This document shows positions 8,512 to 16,887 of a DNA stretch of 64,000 nucleotides, piece after piece (the first letter of the stretch is position 1; every line of letters begins with the position of its first letter). The notes beneath the pieces are model-generated. The model searched no databases. It was given only the letters and a program-made list of their open reading frames with translations, and was not told the origin of the DNA. A program made the position numbers and the translations under genes. The DNA lies in the NCBI RefSeq assembly GCF_008121495.1, contig NZ_CP043051.1, forward strand, positions 2,561,001 through 2,625,000, in the 5' to 3' direction. Source of the stretch: Mediterraneibacter gnavus ATCC 29149 (GTDB lineage Bacteria > Bacillota > Clostridia > Lachnospirales > Lachnospiraceae).

Positions 8512-9090
8512 ATGGTCGTTTGTCCAAAATGCAGATCAGACAGGACTTTACCAATATTATATGGTTATCCGTCCCATGAAGCGTTTGAAGCAGAAGAGCG
8601 GGGAGAACTTATCCTGGGCGGATGTGAGATGATAGACGGAATGCCACACGAGGATTATGGCTGCCTTGACTGCGGATACCGATGGTCAAAGGAACTTCTT
8701 CCAGCTACTCAGATTACAAAAATACGATATAAGGTTGTGGAGAATGGTCCGTGTACGATAGATTCCCAACAGTCATGGGTATATGAAATATATCCTGATG
8801 GAAGGTGTAAAGAATATACATATCAAGGGCAGAATCGTAAATATCAGTTTAAGACGGAAGAGAAGGTATCTGAAAAGAAGGTATACAGACTTGCATGCAG
8901 TCTGCAGAAAATCATAGGAGCTCCCTTATGGGAGAAGAATGTTATTGAAGGACATGTGTGTGACGGTTGTAGTTATTACCTTCAGATAACTTATGCTGAT
9001 AAGCGGAAAGAAATAATAAATGGTGATGTTGCCGGAGGAACGTTTGATTCTATACTGGAGAAATTCGTCCGCAGCGTATTTCCGGAATAA
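8512..9090 (+). CDS. Zinc-ribbon hypothetical protein at end of restriction operon
   Basis: 192 residues. The N terminus holds a two-part zinc ribbon (CPKCRSD ... DYGCLDCGYRW). The remainder looks like a small alpha/beta domain with a further CDGC near residue 145. It follows the nuclease gene by 18 bases with an AAGGAGG site, so it is probably part of the same transcript. Function is not recognised. Confidence 0.6.
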   Translation: MVVCPKCRSDRTLPILYGYPSHEAFEAEERGELILGGCEMIDGMPHEDYGCLDCGYRWSKELLPATQITKIRYKVVENGPCTIDSQQSWVYEIYPDGRCKEYTYQGQNRKYQFKTEEKVSEKKVYRLACSLQKIIGAPLWEKNVIEGHVCDGCSYYLQITYADKRKEIINGDVAGGTFDSILEKFVRSVFPE

Positions 9091-9114
9091 TCCAATGGGC
9101 ACGTAAATGAACTA

Positions 9115-9143
9115 TTGACAACAGAACAGATGTTCGATATAAT
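9115..9143 (+). promoter_or_regulatory. Consensus sigma-A promoter with LexA-type SOS box
   Basis: TTGACA at 9115-9120 and TATAAT at 9138-9143 are separated by exactly 17 bases. Inside the spacer lies GAACAGATGTTC (9124-9135), which fits the Gram-positive LexA/DinR box GAAC-N4-GTTC. A LexA dimer here would block RNA polymerase until DNA damage. Confidence 0.7.
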
Positions 9144-9171
9144 AACCTCAGGTTCGCTACCTGAGGTTATT
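9141..9171. promoter_or_regulatory. Perfect 12-bp inverted repeat at transcription start
   Basis: AATAACCTCAGG (9141-9152) and CCTGAGGTTATT (9160-9171) are exact inverted copies around a 7-base loop. They lie at or just after the expected +1 of the SOS-type promoter. It may be an operator or a 5' leader stem; there is no T-tract to make it a terminator. Confidence 0.5.
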
Positions 9172-9260
9172 AATGTTAAACAGAGACAAATTTGACACCA
9201 AGGTTAGGTCAGCCTGACTTTCCCTTAGCTGGCCTTCAATTATTATATGGAGGCGATAAC

Positions 9261-9506
9261 GTGGTTACCAAACTGGAAGTGGGCGATAAAGCTTTTATTA
9301 TAGAAAGCAATCGCATTGTCAGAGAAGTGATTGTTCTGAAAAGGAGCAGAGATTTTTTTACTGTCCGTTTTGTAGAAAATACATCAGGCGGTATACAACT
9401 TAGGGCAAGCAGGCTTTTTTCTTCGAAGGAAGAAGCACAAAGTTGCTTACCTAAGAAACAAGTACAGAAGAGAACAGGATTTCGTTCTCCGTATGATTAT
9501 CTATAG
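9261..9506 (+). CDS. Small conserved hypothetical protein
   Basis: 81 residues from the GTG at 9261, which follows GGAGG with good spacing. An open frame extends upstream to 9192 but without a ribosome site. The sequence (KLEVGDKAFIIESNRIVREV ... FTVRFVENTSGGIQLRASRLF) looks like a small beta-barrel; no catalytic motif is seen. It is the first gene after the LexA-type promoter and is followed closely by a zinc-ribbon protein, so both are candidates for SOS-induced expression. Confidence 0.55.
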   Translation: MVTKLEVGDKAFIIESNRIVREVIVLKRSRDFFTVRFVENTSGGIQLRASRLFSSKEEAQSCLPKKQVQKRTGFRSPYDYL

Positions 9507-9524
9507 AGAAATGGGGGATAGCAT

Positions 9525-9695
9525 ATGGGAGAGCAGATTCTGAAAGTATCATGTCCATGCTGCAAAAACGGTAGATTGTTTGATGTGCTGCCTGATACAG
9601 AAGGCACTATACAAATCAAGTGCCCGTGCTGCAGAAAAATAATACAGATATCATTACATAATAAAAAGATTCGTACTGAGCGAATAGGTGCATGA
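9525..9695 (+). CDS. Small zinc-ribbon protein (Com-like)
   Basis: A 56-residue frame with two CPCC pairs (VSCPCCKNGRLFDV and IKCPCCRKIIQI), giving a four-cysteine zinc ribbon like the phage Mu Com type. ATG at 9525 has a purine-rich GGGGGATA upstream. It lies 18 bases after the preceding small gene and before a terminator. Its function is unknown; Com proteins act as translational regulators, but similarity beyond the ribbon is not visible. Confidence 0.5.
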   Translation: MGEQILKVSCPCCKNGRLFDVLPDTEGTIQIKCPCCRKIIQISLHNKKIRTERIGA

Positions 9696-9709
9696 AAATC
9701 ATAGCAACC

Positions 9710-9760
9710 AATGCCTGACGAAGCAATGAGTTATTTACTTTTGCTTTTGTCAGGCATTTT
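9710..9760 (+). terminator. Rho-independent terminator
   Basis: Arms AATGCCTGAC (9710-9719) and GTCAGGCATT (9749-9758) pair perfectly. An inner AAGCAA/TTGCTT stem extends the hairpin, and T-rich sequence follows. Confidence 0.65.
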
Positions 9761-9807
9761 GCATTTTATTCACATACAAATGCAAAGAAAAAAATAATTT
9801 GCATATA

Positions 9808-9836
9808 TTGACAATAGATACAAAAAGTACTATAAT
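9808..9836 (+). promoter_or_regulatory. Perfect sigma-A promoter of the XRE gene
   Basis: TTGACA (9808-9813), 17 bases, TATAAT (9831-9836), 33 bases before the start codon of the XRE-type regulator. Confidence 0.75.
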
Positions 9837-9869
9837 TTGCTCATAGATGTGAAAAAGGAGATGATTATC

Positions 9870-11027
9870 ATGAATAATGAAGAATTTGAACTTTTATTAC
9901 AAAAAGCATCTCTGGGATGCTGCCCAAAAGAAGATTTGTTGGATGCCAAGGAGAGACTTGAATCTGCAGTTGAGGATAAGAATGCGGAATGTGCCGATTT
10001 TGAACAGGTTTTACAGATGATGAGTTTTGAGGGAAAAGATAATACTAATCCTGACGAAGTAAAAAAGGCAATGGAGTCACATGGAGTTGCTGCTATATCA
10101 AGGGATGAAATAAAAGTATTGCAGGAACAGAGAAACCGTTTAGCGCATTATCTTACAAATATAACAGATGCATTAGATGACTTTAAAAATTTTAACAAGT
10201 ATACATGCTTTAACAATATCCGTGCTTTATTAAAAGTAAATCCAGATGTAAAAATCGGAATGATAGAAAAGGAAGCAGGTGTCCGCTTGGGATATATGTC
10301 AAGACTGGAAAAACCGGATAATTCATCCGAACCAACATTGGAATTTGTGGCAACGGCAGCTAAGATGCTTGGAGTCAGCATTGACTTTTTGATATCAGCT
10401 AATATAGATGAGGTAACACCGACAGAAAAATATGTCCTGGAATTTATAAAGAAAATAGCTGATGATTCCAAATGTGGGAATTTGTACTGGCATAGAGAAC
10501 CAAATCAGAAGCTGAATAATCCGACTGATTTATACTCTGAATTTGGTCCAGCACCACATCCATTGCAGAGTCCTGATGATGACAGCATGGATTGTAACGG
10601 AAATTATAGAGTAGCCAGTTTCTTTTCAAGATTCTATCCTGAAAAAGCAATACAGGTAACTGGAAATGTATATTGGTCACGATTGGAAGATGCAGAAAGT
10701 GATATGTACATCCTTCCGTGTACAATTAATATGGATGATAATTGCGTAGAAGGACAGGCATGTTATGAAATTTATCTTGTAGCTCCTGATAAATCCGTAG
10801 TTCCGTTATGCAATACGATTATGGCGTGTGATCTGATTAAATCTGCTGTGATAGATTTATACATGCAGATAGAGGTATTGGCATCTCACGTAAATATTGA
10901 TAACAAGGCAAGGAGTGTTATTGATGCATATTTAAATAAGGACAAAAAGGTTCTCTCAAAGACTTTTAAAGTACCAGAACCTTCAAGTGATGATTTTATG
11001 ACTGATATAGATCTGCCGTTTAAATAG
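9870..11027 (+). CDS. XRE-family regulator with long C-terminal domain
   Basis: 385 residues from ATG 9870 (AAGGAG about 10 bases upstream). The helix-turn-helix lies in the middle (about 135-175): KIGMIEKEAGVRLGYMSRLEK ... PTLEFVATAAKMLGVSIDFLI, the XRE pattern. The N-terminal ~120 residues include a predicted helical segment (ISRDEIKVLQEQRNRLAHYLTNITDAL). The C-terminal ~200 residues are of unknown function and may sense a ligand. It has its own strong promoter and is followed by a small gene 13 bases later. Placement between the accessory genes and the phage early region suits a lysogeny or accessory-gene regulator, but it is not a typical short CI-type repressor. Confidence 0.65.
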   Translation: MNNEEFELLLQKASLGCCPKEDLLDAKERLESAVEDKNAECADFEQVLQMMSFEGKDNTNPDEVKKAMESHGVAAISRDEIKVLQEQRNRLAHYLTNITDALDDFKNFNKYTCFNNIRALLKVNPDVKIGMIEKEAGVRLGYMSRLEKPDNSSEPTLEFVATAAKMLGVSIDFLISANIDEVTPTEKYVLEFIKKIADDSKCGNLYWHREPNQKLNNPTDLYSEFGPAPHPLQSPDDDSMDCNGNYRVASFFSRFYPEKAIQVTGNVYWSRLEDAESDMYILPCTINMDDNCVEGQACYEIYLVAPDKSVVPLCNTIMACDLIKSAVIDLYMQIEVLASHVNIDNKARSVIDAYLNKDKKVLSKTFKVPEPSSDDFMTDIDLPFK

Positions 11028-11039
11028 GAGGTGGTGCTG

Positions 11040-11219
11040 ATGCAGAGAATTGAAATCAGAAATCTTAACAGCAACAAACCCACAAAGCCAAGAATGTTTG
11101 ATGCATTGATTGACGATGAAGGAAAGATATATTTTGAATCAAAAGTACATAAAAATCCGGAAAGGATAGCACTGACGGATGTTATGAAACAAATTGAAGA
11201 AGCACAGACAAGCTACTGA
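11040..11219 (+). CDS. Small hypothetical protein following XRE regulator
   Basis: 59 residues from ATG 11040 with AGGAGGTG directly upstream. Sequence is charged and soluble (KPRMFDALIDDEGKIYFESK). No family recognised. It lies 13 bases after the XRE gene and before a strong terminator, so it is co-transcribed. Confidence 0.55.
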   Translation: MQRIEIRNLNSNKPTKPRMFDALIDDEGKIYFESKVHKNPERIALTDVMKQIEEAQTSY

Positions 11220-11253
11220 GCCCTGATCCATAATTTATGAGATACTATATGCC

Positions 11254-11302
11254 AGAGTTGTTACTGCAATCGAAAGATTGCGTAGCAACTCTATTTTTTT
11301 GT
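11254..11302 (+). terminator. Strong rho-independent terminator
   Basis: A long stem closes on a GAAA tetraloop (GCAATC-GAAA-GATTGC, with outer AGAGTTG/CAACTCT) and is followed by ATTTTTTT. It ends the XRE operon. Confidence 0.85.
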
Positions 11303-11666
11303 CCTTTTTTAGGTTGGTCCAGAAAAGTTTACTTGCTCTTATACATTGCAGTGAACAAAGAATTAAAGATTTTTAGGAACAAAAGGGAGAACAAGTATAT
11401 AGATACCAGATTACGATACGCATTTGGGCAGTATGGATGTTCTTCTGACCGATGAGATTCAGGTCAGGATTGGAGATAAAAAATACCTAACCTTATATAT
11501 TTTCCGTTTGAAAAATTCAAAACACGTTTTTTTTCAAAATAAAAAAGCGAATAAAGAGAAGAAGGTAATAGGAAAAAATTTTCAAGAAAAAAATCGAATA
11601 GGAAATTAGTCTTCCTATTTGGATTTTATATTTCTATCAGACAAGGACGAAGGGAGGTGAAAAGCT
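11303..11666. other. AT-rich stretch, possible gene remnant and operator
   Basis: No complete gene is supported. At 11405-11495 one frame reads PDYDTHLGSMDVLLTDEIQVRIGDKKY (split here only for description), which looks protein-like but has no start and soon degenerates into lysine-rich sequence. A perfect inverted repeat AATAGGAA / TTCCTATT (11597-11604 and 11612-11619) sits 48 bases before the DeoR-type gene and could be its operator. Confidence 0.35.
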
Positions 11667-12002
11667 GTGAGTGCAAATGAGCGAAGAGCTGAGATCATGC
11701 GAATCATGGTCGCACGAAGACAAGAAAATATGCAGGTTTTAGCTGCTGAGCTTGGTGTTACGGATAGAACTATCCGAAATGACATTCTTGTGCTTACGGC
11801 TGAGTATCCTCTTGAAACTACTAGAGGTAACGGAGGCGGTGTCCGTATCGCTGACTGGTATCATCCACATAAAAATATTTTTTCACAGGATCAGATTTCG
11901 GTTTTGGAACAGTTGATGGACAAGGCTGATGATGAACAGAAAAAAGTGCTTGACCAGATGCTCCGTGAATACGGCTCTAACAAGTATAGTCCTGCAGTCT
12001 AG
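11667..12002 (+). CDS. DeoR-type HTH transcriptional regulator
   Basis: 111 residues, GTG start at 11667 after GGGAGGTG. Residues 8-55 form a DeoR-type winged helix (RIMVARRQENMQVLAAELGV, then TDRTIRNDILVLTAEYPLET). There is no sugar-phosphate-sensing domain, so it is a short phage-type regulator. It is the first gene of the GC-richer phage early region and probably controls it. Confidence 0.7.
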   Translation: MSANERRAEIMRIMVARRQENMQVLAAELGVTDRTIRNDILVLTAEYPLETTRGNGGGVRIADWYHPHKNIFSQDQISVLEQLMDKADDEQKKVLDQMLREYGSNKYSPAV

Positions 12003-12089
12003 GACAGGCGGATGACGATCTGCCATCCAAGTACATTATTGACGAGTACCCACGGCCATGAGAGCCGAATGTGAAAGGATGATTTTATT

Positions 12090-12491
12090 ATGAAAAAGAA
12101 GATCTTTATCTGCAGCCCTTATCGGGGCAGAGTCGAGGAAAACAAAAAGAATGCAGTGAGCTACGCAAGGATCACTGCCATGTCAGGTGACGTTCCAATC
12201 GTACCACATCTCTATTTCCCATCATTCCTCGATGACAATATTCCAAACGAGAGAATGACAGGCATCGCAATGGGTCTTGAACTCATGGATATATGCGATG
12301 AGGTGTATGTGTTCGGTTTCGACATCACGGAAGGCATGAAGTTTGAACTCGACCATGCAAAGGAAACAAGGAAGCCTGTAAGGCTTTATGATACAGATTT
12401 CAATCCCGTGAATGTCAGAACCATTCCTGTGGATGAACGTGCGGATGCCAGATATAAGGGCATCATCAGAAATCTGAAGGTGTTGAAGTAG
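12090..12491 (+). CDS. DUF4406/nucleoside deoxyribosyltransferase-like phage protein
   Basis: 133 residues. The start KKIFICSPYRGRVEENKKNAVSYARI and the later EVYVFGFDITEGMKFELDHA fit the DUF4406-like, nucleoside 2-deoxyribosyltransferase fold common in phage early regions. The E in the ITEGMKFE segment corresponds to the region of the catalytic glutamate in that fold. A role in nucleotide metabolism is inferred only. Confidence 0.65.
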   Translation: MKKKIFICSPYRGRVEENKKNAVSYARITAMSGDVPIVPHLYFPSFLDDNIPNERMTGIAMGLELMDICDEVYVFGFDITEGMKFELDHAKETRKPVRLYDTDFNPVNVRTIPVDERADARYKGIIRNLKVLK

Positions 12492-12501
12492 GAGGTCCGC
12501 C

Positions 12502-12693
12502 ATGTCAGCAGTCAATGTCCGTTACGGACTGTATCCGGGTGACCGTCTTATGATCACTGCCGGAAAGAAAAAGAAGAGAGCAACCGTAGTAAAGGAGTAC
12601 CCGTTCCATATTCTGCTGGATTGGGGAAAGTATAAGTCCAGCGTAAACAAAGTTGATGTGTATACAGGTGATGTGAAGCTGGCACGCATTTGA
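12502..12693 (+). CDS. Small phage early protein, hypothetical
   Basis: 63 residues, ATG 12502 with GGAGG 7 bases upstream. Basic beta-rich sequence (YPGDRLMITAGKKKKRATVVKEY...) resembling a small barrel. No family recognised. It lies in the phage early operon between the DUF4406-like gene and the next small gene. Confidence 0.5.
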   Translation: MSAVNVRYGLYPGDRLMITAGKKKKRATVVKEYPFHILLDWGKYKSSVNKVDVYTGDVKLARI

Positions 12694-12707
12694 AAGGAGA
12701 GAACGCC

Positions 12708-13049
12708 ATGAGTGAGGCATTGTTATTAGTGGCCGAGGGCTACGAGCAGATTGCTGCCGGAATCAGAAAGATGGTTGCAGCACAGAAAGATACACCAAAG
12801 AAAGAGGAGAAGCCTGTGAAGAAGGCAGAAAAGAAGGAAACTCCTGTGGCAGATACATCGAAGGATGAAGCTGCCCCGAAGGAGAAAACAGTGGACAGAA
12901 AGACGGTTCGTGCATTCCTTGCGGAAAAGTCCAGAGCAGGAAAGACATCGGAAGTCAAGAACCTGATCGAGCAGTTCGGATTCCAGAAGCTGTCAGACGT
13001 TCCTGATGAGAAACTGCCGGAACTGTATGAGAAAGCGCAGGTGCTCTAA
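12708..13049 (+). CDS. Lys/Glu-rich phage early protein, hypothetical
   Basis: 113 residues from ATG 12708 (AAGGAGAG upstream). An N-terminal helix is followed by a lysine/glutamate/alanine-rich linker (about 30-62). The C-terminal ~45-residue helical domain (KTVRAFLAEKSRAGKTSEVKNLIEQFG) resembles small DNA-binding or scaffold domains found beside phage DUF2800/DUF2815 genes. Its stop overlaps the next start by one base. Function unknown. Confidence 0.55.
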   Translation: MSEALLLVAEGYEQIAAGIRKMVAAQKDTPKKEEKPVKKAEKKETPVADTSKDEAAPKEKTVDRKTVRAFLAEKSRAGKTSEVKNLIEQFGFQKLSDVPDEKLPELYEKAQVL

Positions 13050-14176
13050 TGGGCGGACACGCAAGGTTCTCCCCATCGTCCGGTAAAAGACGTCTGGAAT
13101 GCCCTCCATCATTACTGTTGGAGGAGCAGTTCCCGGATGAAGAATCTCCCTTCGCAGCAGAAGGGAGTGCCGGACATGCGATGGCAGAGTACCTCATCAA
13201 TAAGTATCTGAAGAAAAGGACCAAAAGACCTGTATCTGATTATTATTCGGATGAACTGCTCGAAGCCGTGGATGATTATGTGGAATATAACATCACCCAG
13301 ATCGAACAGGCAAGGAAAGACTGTGATGAACCATTCATCGGAGTGGAACTGAAGGTCAGCCTTGCACACAGGATCGAAGGATGTTTTGGTACTGCAGATA
13401 TGGTGGTGGTCGATTCCCATAAGATTCATATTATCGATCTGAAACTCGGCAAGGGTGTGGTGGTCGATGCAGAACAGAATGTCCAGCTTATGATCTACGG
13501 ACTGGGAGTCCTGGACATGCTCGGTTTCTTATATGAGATTGACACGGTGGAACTTACCATCGTCCAGCCGAGGATCGAGCATTTCTCCACCTGGGAGATA
13601 TCAGCCGGGGAACTGCTTGCATGGGGAAAGGACGTTCTTGAACCGGGAGTAGCAAAGGCTCTTTCAGGTGAAGGAGAGTTTAAAGCCGGAGATCACTGCC
13701 GATTCTGCAAGGCAAGATTTACATGCCGTGCAAGGGCAGAGGAATATTTAAAACTTGCCCAGATGGAATTTGCCGAGCCGGCCCTTATGTCGGATGCGGA
13801 AATTGCAGAAGTCCTTTCCAAGGCAGATGCGCTGAAGAAATGGGCAGAGGAGGTTTACACCTATGCTCAGAATGAAGCAGTAGTTAACCATAAAGAATGG
13901 CCGGGCTATAAGCTGGTCCTGGGAAGAAGCAACCGTAAATATACGGATGAAGAGGATGTGGCAGAGGCAGCACAAAAAGCCGGATACACGGATATCTTCA
14001 AAAAGAGCCTGATCGGCATTACCGAGATGGAAAGGCTGATGGGCAAAAAGAAATTTAATGAGATCCTTGGTTCACTGGTGTACAAGCCTGACGGCAAGGT
14101 CACACTGGTGCCGGATTCAGATAAAAGAGAAGCAGTTAAAACAGCAACCGCAGAAGCGGATTTTAAGGAGGACTAA
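13049..14176 (+). CDS. DUF2800 protein, PD-(D/E)xK (RecB/Cas4-like) nuclease
   Basis: 375 residues. GSAGHAMAEYLI provides the N-terminal H of RecB-type nucleases; GCFGTADMVVVD and KIHIIDLKLGKGV supply the D and DLK metal ligands; HCRFCKARFTCRA is a cysteine cluster like the Cas4 iron-sulphur site. This is the phage DUF2800 family, thought to process DNA ends in recombination-dependent replication. It is 3 bases upstream of the DUF2815 ssDNA-binding protein, a conserved pairing. Confidence 0.85.
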   Translation: MGGHARFSPSSGKRRLECPPSLLLEEQFPDEESPFAAEGSAGHAMAEYLINKYLKKRTKRPVSDYYSDELLEAVDDYVEYNITQIEQARKDCDEPFIGVELKVSLAHRIEGCFGTADMVVVDSHKIHIIDLKLGKGVVVDAEQNVQLMIYGLGVLDMLGFLYEIDTVELTIVQPRIEHFSTWEISAGELLAWGKDVLEPGVAKALSGEGEFKAGDHCRFCKARFTCRARAEEYLKLAQMEFAEPALMSDAEIAEVLSKADALKKWAEEVYTYAQNEAVVNHKEWPGYKLVLGRSNRKYTDEEDVAEAAQKAGYTDIFKKSLIGITEMERLMGKKKFNEILGSLVYKPDGKVTLVPDSDKREAVKTATAEADFKED

Positions 14177-14179
14177 ATT

Positions 14180-14722
14180 ATGACAACAGCAAACTTAACC
14201 AAAGTAATCGTACCTTGCAGACTCAGCTATGCACACCTGTGGGAGCCGGATTCCATCAATGGAAGCGAACCGAAATACTCTGTCTCCTGCATCATCGACA
14301 AGAATGATAAGGAGACCATCGCCAAGATCAAGAAGGCAATCGAGGTAGCAAAGGATGAAGGAAAAGGCAAGTGGGGCGGTAAGATCCCGGCAAATCTGAA
14401 GACACCGCTCAGAGACGGAGACATCGATAGACCGGAGGATGAGGCATATGCAGACAGTATGTTCTTAAATGCCAACAGCAAACAGGCTCCTCAGATCGTG
14501 GACAGACAGGTACAGCCGATCCTTGACCAGAGCGAGGTATATTCCGGCTGCTACGGAAGGGTATCCATTACATTTTATGCTTACAACAGCAACGGCAACA
14601 AGGGCATTGCTGCCGGACTTGGAAATGTACAGAAGTTAAGGGACGGAGAGCCTCTCGGTTCCAGAGCCAATGCGAAGGATGAATTTGAGGCAGTGGATGC
14701 GGAGGACGATTTCCTCGCATAG
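14180..14722 (+). CDS. DUF2815 single-stranded-DNA-binding-like protein
   Basis: 180 residues. VRCRLSYAHLW-like start (VPCRLSYAHLWEPDSING), YSVSCIIDK and the acidic C terminus (EFEAVDAEDDFLA) match DUF2815, an OB-fold phage SSB-like family. It likely coats single-stranded DNA for the DUF2800 nuclease and the polymerase encoded next. The start has AAGGAGGA upstream. Confidence 0.82.
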   Translation: MTTANLTKVIVPCRLSYAHLWEPDSINGSEPKYSVSCIIDKNDKETIAKIKKAIEVAKDEGKGKWGGKIPANLKTPLRDGDIDRPEDEAYADSMFLNANSKQAPQIVDRQVQPILDQSEVYSGCYGRVSITFYAYNSNGNKGIAAGLGNVQKLRDGEPLGSRANAKDEFEAVDAEDDFLA

Positions 14723-14792
14723 AAACAAAGCAGCAGATCATAGGAAGGGCGGTGGTATACACCGCCCGGATACATAAAGGAGATGTACTTTC

Positions 14793-14963
14793 ATGGAAGA
14801 ACTGATGAAGGAGCTTAACAGCATAAAAAAATATATTCCGTATAACACATACCGCACCATCAAAGGGCAGATGAAGTCCGGCAATGTGGAAGCAGCAAGA
14901 ACGGGGATCAGCAGAATAAAGAAAAGAGCGGAGGGACAGAAGCATGGACACACTTGCAATTGA
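14793..14963 (+). CDS. Small phage replication-region protein
   Basis: 56-residue frame, ATG 14793 after AAGGAG. Basic and helical (MEELMKELNSIKKYIPYNTY ... GISRIKKRAEGQKH). Its 3' end overlaps the polymerase start (14944) by 20 bases, which supports translational coupling and hence that it is real. Not recognised. Confidence 0.5.
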   Translation: MEELMKELNSIKKYIPYNTYRTIKGQMKSGNVEAARTGISRIKKRAEGQKHGHTCN

Positions 14964-16878
14964 TATTGAAACATATTCAGATGTGTCACTGCCGGACTGC
15001 GGGGTACACAGGTATGCAGCATCGGAGCAGTTCGAGATCCTTTTGTTTGCATACAGTCTGAATGACGAACCGACACAGATCATTGACCTGGCATCCGGGG
15101 AGAAGATACCGGATGAGATCATGGAATACCTTACGGATGATTCCGTAATAAAGACCGCTTATAATGCAGCATTCGAGCGGAACTGTATCAACCGGTTTTT
15201 CGGTCTTTCCTTAAAACCGGAAGGTTGGAGATGCACACTTGTACAGGCATCCATGCTGTCACTTCCACTGTCACTGGAAGGCGTGGGGGAAGCGCTGAAT
15301 CTTGATAAGAAAAAGATGTCCGAGGGAAAAGACCTCATCCGCTATTTCTGTATGCCGTGCAAGCCTACCAAAGCAAACGGGGGCAGGACAAGGAATCTTC
15401 CGTCTGATGCACCGGAGAAGTGGGAACTGTTCAAGACATATTGCACCCGTGACGTGGATGTGGAAAAACAGATCAGGAATAAACTTGCGAAGTTCCCGAT
15501 ACCGGACAGGGAGCAGAAACTCTACTGCATGGACCAGAGGATCAATGACAGGGGCATCATGGTGGATCAGGAGCTGATCGGACACGCTGTGGCATGCGAC
15601 CTTCTGTATAAGGAGACGGTAACGAAGAAGGCATATGAGATATCAGGACTGGAAAATCCGAACAGCGTATCGCAGCTCAAGGACTGGCTGAATGAAAAGG
15701 GCATCGAGGTGGATTCCCTTGCCAAGGCTGCCGTGGAAGAACTTGTGGAGAACACACAGGGTGATGTGGCAGAAATGATGAAGCTGAGACTTGCCATGTC
15801 AAAGACATCCGTAAAGAAGTACGAAGCAATGGAGCGTTCGGTATGTCCTGACGGCAGGGTGCATGGATTATTACAGTTTTACGGGGCTAACCGCACGGGC
15901 AGATGGGCTGGCAGACTCGTGCAGATCCATAACCTTCCGCAGAACCATATGGAAGACCTGGAACTGGCACGCTCCCTTGTAAAGGAAGGCAGATATGACC
16001 TGGTGGAGCTTTTGTATGATTCCACACCGGATGTGCTTTCGGAGCTGATCCGTACCGCATTCGTGGCAAGACCCGGATGCAGATTCATCGTCAGCGATTT
16101 TTCAGCAATCGAGGCGAGGGTCATGGGCTACCTTGCCGGAGAGGGATGGGTCATGGAGGAGTTCCGTGGTGCCGGAAAGATCTATGAGCAGACGGCATCC
16201 AAGATGTTCCATATCCCAATCGGAGAGATCACAAAGGGAAGTCCGTACCGTGCAAGGGGAAAGGTGGCATCACTTGCCTGTCAGTATGGCGGTGCGGAAG
16301 GTGCGCTCATCAGCATGGGAGCATTAAATTTTGTGGAAGAAGAGGAACTGAAAGGGCTGGTGCAGTCATGGCGGACTGCCAATCCGCACATCGTGAATTA
16401 CTGGTATGAGATCGACGGTGCGGTAAAAGCAGCCGTGAAGGAGCGGAAGATGACAAAGGTCGGAATGGTTACGGTATATTACCAGTCCGGGATGTTAAAG
16501 ATCACACTGCCGTCCGGAAGGGTGCTGTCCTATGTAAGACCAAGGATGACCGTGAACCGCTTTGGCTCGGAAAGTGTCAGCTATGAAGGAATCGGCACGA
16601 ACCGCAAGTGGACAAGGATCGAATCTTATGGTGCAAAATTCTGTGAGAACATCGTCCAGGCAACCGCCAGGGATGTACTGGCAGAGGCAATGCTCCGTCT
16701 GGAGAAGAAGGGATTTGATATCGTGTGCCATATCCATGATGAAGTGGTGCTTGAAGTGCCGGAGGGAACATCCTCGGTGGAAGAAGTCAATGGAATCATG
16801 GCGGTATGCCCCGACTGGTGTGAGGGGCTTCCGCTTAAGGCTGCCGGATTTGAAAGTCCGTTTTACAAGAAAGATTAG
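14944..16878 (+). CDS. Phage DNA polymerase, family A with 3'-5' exonuclease
   Basis: 644 residues. The 3'-5' exonuclease motifs are DIETYSD at the N terminus, TAYNAAFERN and TYCTRDVDVEKQ. Family A polymerase motifs follow: A (SDFSAIEARVMGYLAGE), B (RARGKVASLACQYGG) and C (HIHDEVVLEV, with the catalytic HDE). Length is typical of Firmicutes siphophage PolA-type replicases without a 5' nuclease domain. It copies the phage genome with the VapE-type primase/helicase and SNF2 helicase encoded downstream. Confidence 0.92.
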   Translation: MDTLAIDIETYSDVSLPDCGVHRYAASEQFEILLFAYSLNDEPTQIIDLASGEKIPDEIMEYLTDDSVIKTAYNAAFERNCINRFFGLSLKPEGWRCTLVQASMLSLPLSLEGVGEALNLDKKKMSEGKDLIRYFCMPCKPTKANGGRTRNLPSDAPEKWELFKTYCTRDVDVEKQIRNKLAKFPIPDREQKLYCMDQRINDRGIMVDQELIGHAVACDLLYKETVTKKAYEISGLENPNSVSQLKDWLNEKGIEVDSLAKAAVEELVENTQGDVAEMMKLRLAMSKTSVKKYEAMERSVCPDGRVHGLLQFYGANRTGRWAGRLVQIHNLPQNHMEDLELARSLVKEGRYDLVELLYDSTPDVLSELIRTAFVARPGCRFIVSDFSAIEARVMGYLAGEGWVMEEFRGAGKIYEQTASKMFHIPIGEITKGSPYRARGKVASLACQYGGAEGALISMGALNFVEEEELKGLVQSWRTANPHIVNYWYEIDGAVKAAVKERKMTKVGMVTVYYQSGMLKITLPSGRVLSYVRPRMTVNRFGSESVSYEGIGTNRKWTRIESYGAKFCENIVQATARDVLAEAMLRLEKKGFDIVCHIHDEVVLEVPEGTSSVEEVNGIMAVCPDWCEGLPLKAAGFESPFYKKD

Positions 16879-16887
16879 GAGAAACTT

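Noticed and set aside
11237..11455. 72-residue frame after the XRE operon
   Set aside because: It runs through a strong terminator hairpin and has no ribosome site.
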